Part shown: one piece after another, positions 7,986-18,424 of the stretch
How positions within the stretch are numbered: the stretch's first letter is position 1
Layout: every line of letters begins with the position of its first letter
NCBI GenBank assembly: GCA_014695295.1
Contig: JACJNY010000013.1
Coordinates: forward strand, 94,845-158,844
DNA from: Microcoleus sp. FACHB-61
Lineage (GTDB): Bacteria > Cyanobacteriota > Cyanobacteriia > Cyanobacteriales > Microcoleaceae
DNA: 64,000 bases
Direction of reading: 5' to 3'
Notes under the pieces: generated by a model
Seen by the model: only the letters and a program-made list of their open reading frames with translations
What the model was told of the DNA's origin: nothing
Database searches by the model: none
Made by a program: the position numbers and the translations under genes

Positions 7986-9062
7986 CTAGGCTGCCAAAGT
8001 GATTTCAAAAATGGCTCCTTGTGGTTGGTTGCTTCTTACACAAATGTCGCCCCCATGTGCTTCAACGACCATTTTGCAGAAAGCTAAACCCAACCCTATT
8101 TGAGATATCTCCGACATCAAATTTCCAATTTCGTATTTCTCAAAAATTTTGTGCCGCAATGTATCAGGAACACCAGGCCCCGAGTCGATAACCTGGATTT
8201 TGGCATTGCCAGATGTGAGGAATTCTACATTCACTATGATTTGACTATTGGCTGGGGAAAACTTAATGGCATTCGAGAGGAGGTTATCCAGCGTTCGATG
8301 TATCATGGTGGCATCAACCGAGACTTTCTTACTCGGTTCTTCTGGTAATTGAGCGACCAGCGACTGGTTTTTTTTAGCAGCGATCGCTTCAAAGTTTGAT
8401 ATGGCAGACTCTATGAGATCGCTCAGATAAACCTCGGTGTAATTGAGACGATTTTTACCGGATTCCAGTAAAGCAATTTGCAATAAATCATCAATTAATA
8501 CCTGTATTGCTTGTGCTGAAGAGTAAAGTCGAGCCAGTTGGGTTTGTTGTTTTTCTGTAGAATACTCTACGCTTGTTAGGAGTTCCAAGCCAAGCAAGAT
8601 ACCAGCCAGGGGATTGCGTAAATCGTGGACTACCATTTTAACCATATCTTCCCGCAATTTTAGTAAGCTTTGCAGGTCGTCATACTGGTGCTTAATTCGC
8701 AGCATGGAGTGAACTCTGGCACGCAGTTCAATAGCATTTACAGGTTTACTGATGAAGTCATCGGCTCCAGAAGTTAAACAATGGGCAAGGTCTGATTTTG
8801 AGTTTAATGCTGTCACCATAATGATGGGAACGGCTTGCCATTTTGACATGGCTTTGATTTGCCGACAAACTTCAATGCCATCTATTCCTGGCATCATCAC
8901 ATCCAGCAAAATAAGATCGGGTTCAAATATGTCGAGGGATGCGATCGCTTCTAGCCCGCTGGCAGCGTAATGCAATTGATAATCCTGCTCTGATAACAGA
9001 GTTTCAATTACATCAAAATTATTGGGATCGTCGTCAACGATTAAAACGGATGGTCTGTTCAC
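7986..9062 (-). CDS. Response regulator-histidine kinase (REC-HisKA-HATPase) protein
   Basis: 358 residues. Receiver at about 5-122 (DDDPN, phospho-acceptor Asp54, FISKPV), then a kinase with H-box VVHDLRNPLAG (His146), N-box NLLSNAIKFSP, G1 DSGPGVP and G2 GLGLAFCKMV. The HDLRNP H-box differs from the HELNTP box of the neighbouring protein, so the two kinases belong to different subgroups while sharing nearly the same receiver. The gene starts 3 bp after the stop of the giant hybrid kinase and is surely co-transcribed with it. A likely role is accepting phosphate from the giant kinase or its receiver and passing it on; this is inference from gene order. Confidence 0.92.
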   Translation of the reverse strand: MNRPSVLIVDDDPNNFDVIETLLSEQDYQLHYAASGLEAIASLDIFEPDLILLDVMMPGIDGIEVCRQIKAMSKWQAVPIIMVTALNSKSDLAHCLTSGADDFISKPVNAIELRARVHSMLRIKHQYDDLQSLLKLREDMVKMVVHDLRNPLAGILLGLELLTSVEYSTEKQQTQLARLYSSAQAIQVLIDDLLQIALLESGKNRLNYTEVYLSDLIESAISNFEAIAAKKNQSLVAQLPEEPSKKVSVDATMIHRTLDNLLSNAIKFSPANSQIIVNVEFLTSGNAKIQVIDSGPGVPDTLRHKIFEKYEIGNLMSEISQIGLGLAFCKMVVEAHGGDICVRSNQPQGAIFEITLAA

Positions 9063-9065
9063 GGG

Positions 9066-12000
9066 TTATCTTTGTTTAGAAGCTAAAAGTTGTTGAATAG
9101 TGCTTGCCAATTGCTTCAGCTTGACGGGTTTGGTGAGGTAATCATTGGCTCCGGCGGCAAGGCAACGATCGCGATCGCCCGTCATGGCTAAGGCAGTTAG
9201 GGCAACGATCGGCAAATCGACTAAGTTTGGATCGCTGCGGATCTGCTGCATAGCTTCTAGACCATCCATACCAGGCATTTGAATGTCCATCAAAATTAGA
9301 TTGGGGTTTTCCGACTTGGCCAGGGCGATCGCCTCCTCTCCATTCTTAGCCAAGAGAATGCGATAGCCTTTAGCTCTCAGGTAGCTCGAAATCGTAGTGA
9401 TATTGGCTTCGTTGTCTTCCGCCAGCAAGATTAATGGAGAGCTTCCCGGTTCGGGTTCGCTGGGTTCGATGCTGGGATCTGTCTGGGATGCCAAGTCAGG
9501 AGAGGATGGCGCACAAGCAGTGCAGGGAAGGTCGATCGTGAAGCAACTTCCTACACCCACAGTGCTGGTGAGCCCCACCTGCCCGCCGTGGAGTTCGACG
9601 ATGCGTTTCACCAAGGCAAGCCCCAAGCCAGTGCCTGTATATTGACGATTCAGGGCGCCATCGATTTGGATAAAAGGCTGAAACAGTTTGTTGATATGTT
9701 TTGCGGCAATACCAATACCTGTATCGATGACCGCAATTTGCAGGGTTTCTTTGACCAAAAAATGGGGTGGGGAACCGGCAGAATCTGGGTCGGCAGGGCG
9801 CTGTTGACGGCGGACTTCTAGGGTGATGCGTCCTCCGTTAGGAGTGAATTTGACAGCGTTATTGAGCAGGTTGATCAAGACTTGGCGCATCCGCCGTTCA
9901 TCAATCAATAAGGCGGGCAGATTGAGCGGCATTTGAATGTCTAGCTGAATGCGTTTTTGCAGGGCTTGTTGTTTGATAAATGCCATACTGGATTGACACA
10001 GATGATTGATAGAAACTGGGGTGCAATCGAGTTCCATTTGACCCGATTCAATTTTGGCGACATCCAAAATGTCGTTGATTAGCTCTAGCAAGTGAGAGCT
10101 ACTGCGATCGATGGTTTGTAAAGCTTTGATTTGTTGTTCGTTGACGATGCCAAAGACTTGCTCTTGTAGCCCCTCGCTCATGCCCAGAATGGCGTTAAGG
10201 GGAGTGCGGAGTTCGTGGCTCATGTTGGCAAGGAATTCGTCTTTGAGACGGGTAGCGCGGGCCAGTTCTTCGTTAGAGGCTCCTAGTTGTTGGTTGCGCT
10301 CGGTGAGCTGCTGCTGGGCTTGTTGTCGTTCGGTGAGTTCTTGCTGCAACTGCTTAAATAGGCTCGCTTGTTGAATTGCGATCGCCAACTGGTTGGCAAT
10401 TTGTTGCAGGAGTTGCGCTTCAGACTCTTGCCACACTCGTTTTTCTCGACAAGCATGGACGACTAACACCCCCCAGAGCTTCTTGGTTTGCCCGGGGGCA
10501 ACCCATCTATGGTTTTCGCTGCTTCGGACTTCTTGCAAGATAGGTGCAACGATTTTGGACTGGACTTGACCAACGGTTGCGTATTCCACCAAGCAATGAG
10601 TCCAGATATCGGTCATTACATCGGGGACGATGCGGGGCTTGCCCTCCCAGTACCGGTTGAGGATTTCTTGAGACCACTGTTCGTCCTGCCAGTGATGGTC
10701 TTTGAGCGCGGGGAACTCGCTAGACACAGCTTCTTCAACAATTTGACTTCTGCCATCCCCAAATAGCCGGAACACGATAATCCGATCGCCTTGCAAGATT
10801 TCTTTGACTTTCTGTGTCACAGTCGCCAAAATTTGGTTAATATCCAACGATTCGCGAATTTGCTGGGCGATTTCTCCCAAAGTTCGCTGCCGTTGGAGTT
10901 GTAAAGCGATCGCATTTTCTGTTTGCTTGCGGATAGCCAGTTCTGATTGTACCTGTTCGTAGAGGTAAGATTGCTGAATTGCGATCGCTAATTGGTTAGC
11001 AATTTGTTTAAGTAAATTGATTTCCCAGTCTTGCCACTGGCGCGGACCATCGCATTGATGAACAATCAGCAATCCCCAGAGGGTTTGATTCAGAATAATT
11101 GGAACTACGAGTTTGGCTCTGACTTGGATTTCTGCGAGGAATTCAACCAAGCAGGGAAAGATTGACTCGTTTACATCTTCGCTATCGTTGAGGGCATACA
11201 CTCTTCCTTGGATATAGCGATCGTAGTTTTCTTGGGGGAAAACCTCTTCAGGGAAGAGGATATCCAGGAGCTTAGACCTATTTGGCGAAACAGATTCAGC
11301 AATGGCAGCCCCCGTCCCTTCAGGAAAAACTCGATAAACCAGCGTTCGGTCTGGTTGCAAGACCTGATGGATTTCCTCAACAGTGCTATTGAGAATCTCG
11401 TCGAGATTCAGAGAAGATCGCATCCGTTTAGTAATCGCTCCCAGCAAACGTTCCAGGTCTGTTCGTTGTCGCACTTTCTCTTCGGCTTCTTTGCGATCGG
11501 TGATATCCTGAAACGTGCCTACCAGACCAATAACATTATCTGAGCAGTCTCGCAGGGGAGCCTTGTGGGTTTCGATAAATAGTGCTTTACCATTGGGTAG
11601 GGTTAGGGTTTCTTCGAGCCCTAATATAGATTCACCCGTTTCTACTAACCACCGATCGATCGCACGATAGCTGCTCACCTCGACTTTTTTCGGGCAAATA
11701 TCTAAATCTGTTTTACCTATAATTTCGGTCGTAGATGGCAAGCTTAGAGTTTTGGCAAACTTCTGATTGCATCCTAAAAAAACAGACTCTCTATTCTTCC
11801 AAAACACGGCGAGCGGGATGGTATCGAGTACCGTTTGCAGAAACTGCTGAGATTCCTGCAAAGCCTTCTGGGCCTGTTTGCGATCGGTGATGTCTACTAA
11901 TACACAAATAGTTTGATTCTCTGAGCCTGGAAGGAGTGCGACTCCGATCAAGACAGCAATCCGGCTGCCATCCTTACGGTAGTATTCCTTTTCCCAGGTC

Positions 12001-15000
12001 TCATCGGCCGCGCCATCCTGCATCAGGCGTTCCATCACTACAACATCAGCGTGGGCATATTCGGGGGGGGTCATGGCATCCCAATGAATTAGCCCCGCCT
12101 CTAGTTCCTCCCTACTGTAGCCAACCATCTGTAAGAAGCGATCGTTGGCATCGATAATGTTCCCCTGAAAATCGGCAAACATCATGCCGCTCACACTCGA
12201 CTCAAACACCCGGCTGAATCTGATTTCACTGCTTTCCCTGGCGAGTTCAGCTTGTTTGCGATCGCTGATATCCGATAAAATTCCCTGGACGCTAATCAAT
12301 TCCCCTTCAGCATTTATAACGGGTGTGGCGCTGCTTCTTACCCAGACATAATTGCCATCTCGGCGGCGGTGTCGGAACTCATAATCACTTGACTTTTTAC
12401 CAAGTTTCATATTCTCCCGATAATCAGTAACTACCAAAGAGCGATCGTCTGGATGCACCAGATATATAAACGACTTACCAATCCATGCACTCTCATCCCA
12501 GCCAAACATGGTCTTGAATTGCGGTGACACATAAGTGAGTATGCCATCGGGTTCACATGACCAGATCAAATCATTAGCCCCTTCTACCAGCCGCCGGAAT
12601 TTAGCTTCACTCTCTGCTAATTCGGCTTCGATCTGTTTGCGATAGCTCATATCGCGACATACACAAATCAATAATCCATCGTCTGTGAGGGTGAGGGATA
12701 ACCCTTCGGCAAAGGTAGAGCCATCTTTGCGGGTGGCGATCGCCTCTCCCTCCCAAGCGCGATCGCGCCCCAGCACCGGAAAGACTTCCCGCTCAAACCG
12801 TTCTAATTCCTGTTGGGAATACAAAAGTTTCCAAGATTTGCCCAACAGTTCTTCAGGGCGTTCGTAGCCAAACAGTTCTAAATGGGCTTGATTCAAATAG
12901 AGGTAGGTATCTCCTTCGATAATCGCAATGCCGTCGATCGCCGCCTCAATTGCCGCCTGTTGTATTTTTAGGGTTTCTTGGGTTTGTTTGACATTGCTAA
13001 TATCGGCACAATAGCCAACAATCTCAGTCGGGCGACCTTGTTCATCTCGCACCAGGCGCCTTCCATCCTGTATCCAAACGTAGTAACCATCGCGATGCAA
13101 AAATCGATATTCATGCTGCTGAGTGTCGTACTCAAAGAGAGCCGATAGATCTGCCAAAACTCTAGGGGCATCTTCTGGGTGAAGATGGTGAGTCCAGAAG
13201 CTGGGGGTCGATACAACTTCTTTTGGCTTGTAGCCCAAAATGGCTTCGATATTTTTGCTGATGAAGGTTGAGTCATAGTCGGGATAGGGCTTAGAGCTAT
13301 AGATCATCGCGGGACTGGATGCCAGAAGAAATTCGAGGCGTTCTTTCAACAGGCGATTTTCTCGCTCTGTCTGTTGGCGATGGGTAATGTCTTGGATCAG
13401 GGCCAGCGCATAGAGATGTCCATCATCACACGATAGGATAGAGGTGGAAATGGAGATAGTGCGCCGCTGTCCGTCTTGACGCTGGATTTCCCTTTCCACA
13501 GCGATCGGCTGCATCTGTCTGCAGTTGGCGATCGCCTGTTCTCGATCTTCTAGATTCGGGTACAAGGTTTGATACCACCCCAGACGGTTAATTTCTTCTA
13601 AGGTGTAACCCGTAATCTCTTGCATTTGCTGATTCCAGACTGTGAAGTGGACAAAGGGAAACTCCTTAACAGGATGGAAAACGCACAGCCCTTCTGCCAT
13701 GTTTTCTACTATTTGTTGACGGAAAGTATTTTCCTGCCGAAGCGTTGCTTCGGCCAACTTGCGATCGGTAATATCGAAGCGAATGGCTAGATACTGAAAA
13801 GGTCGCCCACCATCGTCCACAAAGGGGACGATGGTGGTTGCAACCCAGTACAGGCTACCGTTTTTTGCCCGATTGCAAATTTCACCGCGCCAAATCTGAC
13901 TGCTGTTAATGGTGCGCCACAAGTGTTGGAAGAAAGCAGGGGGATGATAGCCAGAGTTGACTATGCGATGGGTTTGTCCGATCAGTCGATCGCGGGAGTA
14001 GCCAGAGACTAAACAGAAGCGATCGTTGACGTAGGTCATCACCCCTTCGCGATCGGTTATGACCACAATGGCAGACTGATCCAAGGCCTGTTTAAAGGTT
14101 GATAATTCTTGAATTAACTGCTGTCGTTGGAGTTCAGCCTGTTTGCGTCTGCTGATATCAAAGTTGACCCCTATCATGCTGTGGGGATTGCCTTGGGCAT
14201 CTCGCACGACGACACCATAGGCTTTAATAAAGCGGAGGCTGCCATCGGGATGCAACACTCGAAATTCGGTTTCGTATTCTGCCTGTCCTAAGACGGCTTG
14301 CTGAAGCAATGTTTCGGTGGCAGTGCGGTCTTCGGGATGTAGGCGGTTTGCCCAAATGTGGTAAGGCAGAGGGGAATCAGATTGTTTTGTGACACCGTAC
14401 AGTTCGTACATCCGCTCGTCCCAAATGACGGTGTTCTGTTCAATATCGAAGTCCCAACAGCCGATCGCCCCTGATTTGAGAGACAAAGCGAGGCGATCTG
14501 ATACTTTCTGTAGTTGCACTTGTGTACGTTTGCACTCGCTAATATCTTTGGCGATGCCTAAAAAGCCGATAATTTGCTGATTGACATCCTTGAGGGCGGT
14601 GATGGATAGCGACACAGGAAATCGAGAACCATCTTTGCGGATATAGCTCCACTCTTCTTCGCTGGCAATACCTTGGCGTGCTTTGGCAACAAAAACCTCA
14701 AAGCCGGGAGGAATATTTTGCCCTAGTTCGGCAGATAGTGATGCTGCCCGGTCAATTACCTCATTTGCATCGTGGATGAGTGCGGGGGTGGCTTTGCCGA
14801 TGATTTCTTGAGCACTGTAACCCAGCATCCTTTCGCCTGCGGCATTCAAGGTCTGGATGATGCCAGTTGGGTCTGCGGAGACGATGGAGTAATCAGCACC
14901 ATCAAGGATAGCGCGTTGCAGGCTGTTGACTTGCGAAAGCTCTTGGGTGCGTTCTGCGACTTTGGTTTCTAGCTGTTGGTTGAGTTGCTGGAGTTGTTGT

Positions 15001-17312
15001 TCGGCTTGTTTGCGATCGCTAATATCTGTCGTACTTCCTACATAGCCGACTACTTGCCCGTCTGCATCCAGTTCGGTAACGGACTGCCCATAAACCCACG
15101 TTACCCCACCGTCGGGACGTTGAAAGCGATATTCGAGTTGGAAAGGGCGATTTTCTTGGAGAGATTGCTGCCATTGGGCAATGACCCAATCGCGATCGTC
15201 GGGGTGTAGCCCCTGTTGCCATCCTTCCCCGACGGCGGTTTTTGGGGTGAGCCCGCTGATCTGACACCAGCGATAGTTAACATAGATGCACTTGCCCACA
15301 GCATTGGCGCGGAAAATCCCCACTGGTACGGCTGCCACTAGGGAGGCGTAGCGTTCTTCGCTTTCTTGCAGGCGGACTTCAGTTCGTTTGCGATCGCTAA
15401 TGTCGGTAATGGTGCCTATATAGCCGCTCCGATGTCCGCTGGCATCGAGTTCGGCGACGCACTGGCCATAAACCCACGTTACCCCACCGTCGGGACGTTG
15501 AAAGCGATATTCGAGTTCAAAAGAGTCGTTACCTTGGATGAATTGCTCCCATCGGGCAATGACCCAATCGCGATCGTCGGGGTGTATTCCTTGTTGCCAT
15601 CCCTGTCCCATAGTGGCTTCTGGTCTGAGTCCGCCGATCTGAAAGTAGCGATCGTTGACATAGGTGCATAGCCCCTCCGCATCGGTGCGAAAAATCCCCA
15701 CCGGAGCGGCGGCAGCAAGGGCCGCGTAGCGTTCTTCGCTCTCGATCAGGGTGGCTTCGATCCGCTTTCGCTTTACCAGTTCATTCTGCAATTTTTGCTG
15801 GATCGTGTCTTGCCCGAGGGCGATCGCCACCTGTAGAGAAACTTGTCGCAGGAGTTCGATCTCGTCAGCCGTCCAAGAGTGCGCAGCGGCTCGATAACTG
15901 GCGATCATTAATCCGCGCAGTTGTTCCTCTATCACGATCGGCACCATCAGCTTGGCGCGAATATCAAACCCCCCTAACATTTCCTGATGGCACTGGGTCA
16001 TTTCTTCGCCGTAGATGTCGTTGATGATGCGAATTCTGCCCTGGCGATACGGTTCAAGCCATTCTGGACTCATGCAAGAATCGCGGGCTTCTCTATGGAG
16101 TACCGATCGCCCAGTTTCGGTAATCGCTTCCGCAATCACGGTGCCTCTAAAGTCAGGCCGAAACTGGTAAATGATGACGCGATCGCACCCCAGAAGCGAG
16201 TGAATTTCGTGCACTGTAGTATGCAGAATATCTGACAAATTCAAGGACGAGCGGATCTGCTCGGCAATGGTATTGAGAAGTTGCTCTCGATCGGCCTTTG
16301 CTTTGAGGGCGACTGTCCGAGCTTGCACCTGCTGTTCGAGCTCGATGTTGCGATTTGCCAGCAGCGCCACCTTTTCGGCCTCTAGGCGCACCACCTTCTC
16401 TTCCCACTTCTGGACCAGTTTGTATACCTCCAGCGGGTTGAGGGCTTGCAGCAAACTGGTCTGGGTGATGATGCCTAATAGTTCTCCTAGCTCCCCTGTC
16501 ACCGCCAACCGACGGATCGATCGCTGCTCCAGGATCTGCTGCACAGTCCAGAGCGACTCCTCTGGCTTGACCTTAAAAATCGGTGCACTCATTACCGTCT
16601 CAGCCAGACAGGTTTCCAGCTTCAACCCCAATGTCTGAAATTGCACAATATCCCGCTCGGTGAGAATCCCCACTGGAATTTGTAGCGGTTCAGTAGAGAT
16701 TCCGCCTGGGTGTACAATCATCACGGAACTGACGCGATGCTCTGCCATAAGTTGAGCGATCGTCAGTAGGGAAGAATCTGGCGCAGCACAAATCACTTCG
16801 CGAGTCATCACTTCTGCTACCATACGCAACCGCAGCAGGTCGATCGGTCGAGAGGTTTGGCGCAGACTTCCGTGAGTCACTAAGCCCACTAGGCGATCGT
16901 GCTCGTCCACGATGGGCAAATGGCGAATGTGGTGCTGCTGGAGCAGATTAATCGCAAAAAATAAATCGGTGAAGGCGGACTCGCGGAGGGTGACGACGGG
17001 ATATGCCATCACATCCCGGATCGCCAAATTCTCCAAGGAACGCTGCTGGGCACTCAGCCGCACCACGTCTCGCTCGGTCAGTACGCCGACCAATTGCTCG
17101 TTTTCCACTACCAACACGCAGCTCGATCGCGCCTCTAGGTGGAGGTCGTCGAGTTGACCATCCGCCGTTCTAGGGGTGTTGCAGAGCGATCGCACGCCGC
17201 TCATTTGGGCGATCGCATCCATCACCGTCGTATCGAGCGAAACCACCAACGGGTGTCGGATGATCGCAGTCCTGAGTTCTATTGGGGTGAGAGCCGTAAT
17301 ACCGCTGAACAT
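9066..17312 (-). CDS. Giant multi-sensor hybrid histidine kinase (CBS4-GAF-PAS11-GAF2-HK-REC)
   Basis: 2,748 residues, soluble, about 300 kDa. In order: two CBS pairs (about 7-150 and 165-295), coiled coil (about 300-345), GAF (347-500), eleven PAS/PAC modules (starting near 524, 652, 800, 937, 1074, 1194, 1320, 1450, 1567, 1695, 1820), two more GAFs (near 1954 and 2137), coiled coil, HisKA with MSHELRTPLN (His near 2367), HATPase (LINLLNNAVKFTP, DTGIGIA, GTGLGLALV) and a C-terminal receiver (AEDNEAN, LILMDIQMPG, LTKPVK). CBS pairs bind adenylates, PAS domains bind flavin, haem or small ligands, and GAF domains bind bilins or cyclic nucleotides; the ligands cannot be read here. PAS1 and PAS2 are close copies. 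It heads an operon with two receiver-kinases. Confidence 0.93.
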   Translation of the reverse strand: MFSGITALTPIELRTAIIRHPLVVSLDTTVMDAIAQMSGVRSLCNTPRTADGQLDDLHLEARSSCVLVVENEQLVGVLTERDVVRLSAQQRSLENLAIRDVMAYPVVTLRESAFTDLFFAINLLQQHHIRHLPIVDEHDRLVGLVTHGSLRQTSRPIDLLRLRMVAEVMTREVICAAPDSSLLTIAQLMAEHRVSSVMIVHPGGISTEPLQIPVGILTERDIVQFQTLGLKLETCLAETVMSAPIFKVKPEESLWTVQQILEQRSIRRLAVTGELGELLGIITQTSLLQALNPLEVYKLVQKWEEKVVRLEAEKVALLANRNIELEQQVQARTVALKAKADREQLLNTIAEQIRSSLNLSDILHTTVHEIHSLLGCDRVIIYQFRPDFRGTVIAEAITETGRSVLHREARDSCMSPEWLEPYRQGRIRIINDIYGEEMTQCHQEMLGGFDIRAKLMVPIVIEEQLRGLMIASYRAAAHSWTADEIELLRQVSLQVAIALGQDTIQQKLQNELVKRKRIEATLIESEERYAALAAAAPVGIFRTDAEGLCTYVNDRYFQIGGLRPEATMGQGWQQGIHPDDRDWVIARWEQFIQGNDSFELEYRFQRPDGGVTWVYGQCVAELDASGHRSGYIGTITDISDRKRTEVRLQESEERYASLVAAVPVGIFRANAVGKCIYVNYRWCQISGLTPKTAVGEGWQQGLHPDDRDWVIAQWQQSLQENRPFQLEYRFQRPDGGVTWVYGQSVTELDADGQVVGYVGSTTDISDRKQAEQQLQQLNQQLETKVAERTQELSQVNSLQRAILDGADYSIVSADPTGIIQTLNAAGERMLGYSAQEIIGKATPALIHDANEVIDRAASLSAELGQNIPPGFEVFVAKARQGIASEEEWSYIRKDGSRFPVSLSITALKDVNQQIIGFLGIAKDISECKRTQVQLQKVSDRLALSLKSGAIGCWDFDIEQNTVIWDERMYELYGVTKQSDSPLPYHIWANRLHPEDRTATETLLQQAVLGQAEYETEFRVLHPDGSLRFIKAYGVVVRDAQGNPHSMIGVNFDISRRKQAELQRQQLIQELSTFKQALDQSAIVVITDREGVMTYVNDRFCLVSGYSRDRLIGQTHRIVNSGYHPPAFFQHLWRTINSSQIWRGEICNRAKNGSLYWVATTIVPFVDDGGRPFQYLAIRFDITDRKLAEATLRQENTFRQQIVENMAEGLCVFHPVKEFPFVHFTVWNQQMQEITGYTLEEINRLGWYQTLYPNLEDREQAIANCRQMQPIAVEREIQRQDGQRRTISISTSILSCDDGHLYALALIQDITHRQQTERENRLLKERLEFLLASSPAMIYSSKPYPDYDSTFISKNIEAILGYKPKEVVSTPSFWTHHLHPEDAPRVLADLSALFEYDTQQHEYRFLHRDGYYVWIQDGRRLVRDEQGRPTEIVGYCADISNVKQTQETLKIQQAAIEAAIDGIAIIEGDTYLYLNQAHLELFGYERPEELLGKSWKLLYSQQELERFEREVFPVLGRDRAWEGEAIATRKDGSTFAEGLSLTLTDDGLLICVCRDMSYRKQIEAELAESEAKFRRLVEGANDLIWSCEPDGILTYVSPQFKTMFGWDESAWIGKSFIYLVHPDDRSLVVTDYRENMKLGKKSSDYEFRHRRRDGNYVWVRSSATPVINAEGELISVQGILSDISDRKQAELARESSEIRFSRVFESSVSGMMFADFQGNIIDANDRFLQMVGYSREELEAGLIHWDAMTPPEYAHADVVVMERLMQDGAADETWEKEYYRKDGSRIAVLIGVALLPGSENQTICVLVDITDRKQAQKALQESQQFLQTVLDTIPLAVFWKNRESVFLGCNQKFAKTLSLPSTTEIIGKTDLDICPKKVEVSSYRAIDRWLVETGESILGLEETLTLPNGKALFIETHKAPLRDCSDNVIGLVGTFQDITDRKEAEEKVRQRTDLERLLGAITKRMRSSLNLDEILNSTVEEIHQVLQPDRTLVYRVFPEGTGAAIAESVSPNRSKLLDILFPEEVFPQENYDRYIQGRVYALNDSEDVNESIFPCLVEFLAEIQVRAKLVVPIILNQTLWGLLIVHQCDGPRQWQDWEINLLKQIANQLAIAIQQSYLYEQVQSELAIRKQTENAIALQLQRQRTLGEIAQQIRESLDINQILATVTQKVKEILQGDRIIVFRLFGDGRSQIVEEAVSSEFPALKDHHWQDEQWSQEILNRYWEGKPRIVPDVMTDIWTHCLVEYATVGQVQSKIVAPILQEVRSSENHRWVAPGQTKKLWGVLVVHACREKRVWQESEAQLLQQIANQLAIAIQQASLFKQLQQELTERQQAQQQLTERNQQLGASNEELARATRLKDEFLANMSHELRTPLNAILGMSEGLQEQVFGIVNEQQIKALQTIDRSSSHLLELINDILDVAKIESGQMELDCTPVSINHLCQSSMAFIKQQALQKRIQLDIQMPLNLPALLIDERRMRQVLINLLNNAVKFTPNGGRITLEVRRQQRPADPDSAGSPPHFLVKETLQIAVIDTGIGIAAKHINKLFQPFIQIDGALNRQYTGTGLGLALVKRIVELHGGQVGLTSTVGVGSCFTIDLPCTACAPSSPDLASQTDPSIEPSEPEPGSSPLILLAEDNEANITTISSYLRAKGYRILLAKNGEEAIALAKSENPNLILMDIQMPGMDGLEAMQQIRSDPNLVDLPIVALTALAMTGDRDRCLAAGANDYLTKPVKLKQLASTIQQLLASKQR

Positions 17313-17754
17313 GAGTTTATAGGGTTTTATTGCTGATTATTTTTTTAAACTCTTCGCCTTAAACACGTGAGCTGATAGCGTAGCGTGGGGCCAGCCATAG
17401 TACGGAGAAGAGTTACTTACCTGCACGGCATTCTCTAAATATTATATTGACTTACTGTTCGCTCCTGCATGAAATTAGTTAGGGAAATTCGGCGACTCTA
17501 AAATAACGATACTTATCACTTTCATGAAATAATAAAAAGAGAAAGTAACTATCTTTTATGACTTTCATAAAATAATAAAAAGAGAAAGAGCCGTAAACCC
17601 TTTACTCGACTATGTTGAAGCTCGGAGAACCCGCCGTAAATATAAAATTTGTTGACGATTGACGATGGCTGTGAATTATACAGAGCATACAAATCGCTAT
17701 TCCCCAAAGTGAGAATTTGTGAGGCGTTTAATTACTTTCATGTGGGGATTTTCT
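17313..17754. other. Upstream region of the sensor operon, with a 43-bp-spaced direct repeat
   Basis: No gene. ACTTTCATGAAATAATAAAA and the following AGAGAAAG occur at 17518-17545 and, with one change, at 17561-17588. The pair lies about 200 bp upstream of the giant kinase start and could be a tandem protein-binding site or the relic of a duplication. Confidence 0.5.
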
Positions 17755-17862
17755 GATATTAAAAGTAAAACACTACCAGCAATATCTCGTGTAGTAGGGT
17801 TAAGCAATGAACAAAAACCATTGCCTTTTCTAAGCGAATTACTTGAAAATCACAACGATTGA
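17755..17862 (+). pseudogene. Fragment of an IS701-type transposase
   Basis: An open stretch to the TGA at 17860-17862 reads DIKSKTLPAISRVVGLSNEQ and then PLPFLSELLEN. This resembles the N-terminal part of IS701-family transposases of cyanobacteria, which have a KSLPAIARVVGL-NEQ-LHHFL segment. Everything downstream is interrupted by stops. It is a short, decayed remnant; the family call rests on this single block. Confidence 0.45.
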
Positions 17863-18000
17863 GAGAGGCTAGGTTAAACCTTATTCTACAAGACATAGCC
17901 GGACGATAATTTTGCTAATTATTGTAGGGCTTATTAAACATGAAATCAGCTTGGTTTACGGTTTGATAATGGGGGGAGCTATCGAAAAATTTATATCAAA

Positions 18001-18325
18001 ATGATGGATCAAGAAGCCCAACAGCCTGCTCAGATTGGACGCTCCAGAATAATCGTACAATACAACGGCTTCATACACCGATGTCAAAAAGTCCAACAGT
18101 TATGGTCAAAGTGGGGAAACCAGGGTTTATATATCTTTTTCTTGCCCAAATATTGTTCCGAAATGAACCGAATTTAATAGAAGTGGCAACACCTAAAAAA
18201 AGATAAATTAATTAGCGGCAAAAATATTTGACTCGGATTTAGAACTCGCCTACGCAGTAATTCATGGAGTAGAAGTTAGAGGAAAAAGAGGAAACTACTG
18301 TCCAAAACGTGTTAAATTTAATATC
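18001..18325 (+). pseudogene. Decayed 3' part of an IS630-type transposase
   Basis: The frame from ATG 18001 to TAA 18175 encodes 58 residues including IIVQYNGFIHRCQKV and GLYIFFLPKYCSEMNRI, the second and third catalytic regions of IS630/Tc1-like DDE transposases (usually VQDNGSIH and LPPYCSEMNRIE); the catalytic Asp of the DN motif is Tyr here and the Glu is lost at the stop. The continuation WQHLKKDKLISGK lies in another frame (about 18184-18224), and DSDLELAYAVIHGVEVRGKR followed by CPKRVKF in a third (about 18229-18325). Two frameshifts and point changes make it clearly dead. Confidence 0.7.
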
Positions 18326-18363
18326 AACTCCGGTAGCATCGGAATTAATATTACTCACAGTCA

Positions 18364-18424
18364 GGACACGGCAGTGCCGTGTCCCTACCCTCATTAATTG
18401 TAGGGACACGGCACTGCCGTGTCC
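18364..18424. repeat. Paired GGACACGGCA palindromes
   Basis: Two 21-nt palindromes, GGACACGGCA-G-TGCCGTGTCC (18364-18384) and GGACACGGCA-C-TGCCGTGTCC (18404-18424), differ only in the central base and face each other across CTACCCTCATTAATTGTAG. A third member with a longer arm lies at 51552-51578, and a GC-centred variant at 42499-42522. Confidence 0.8.
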
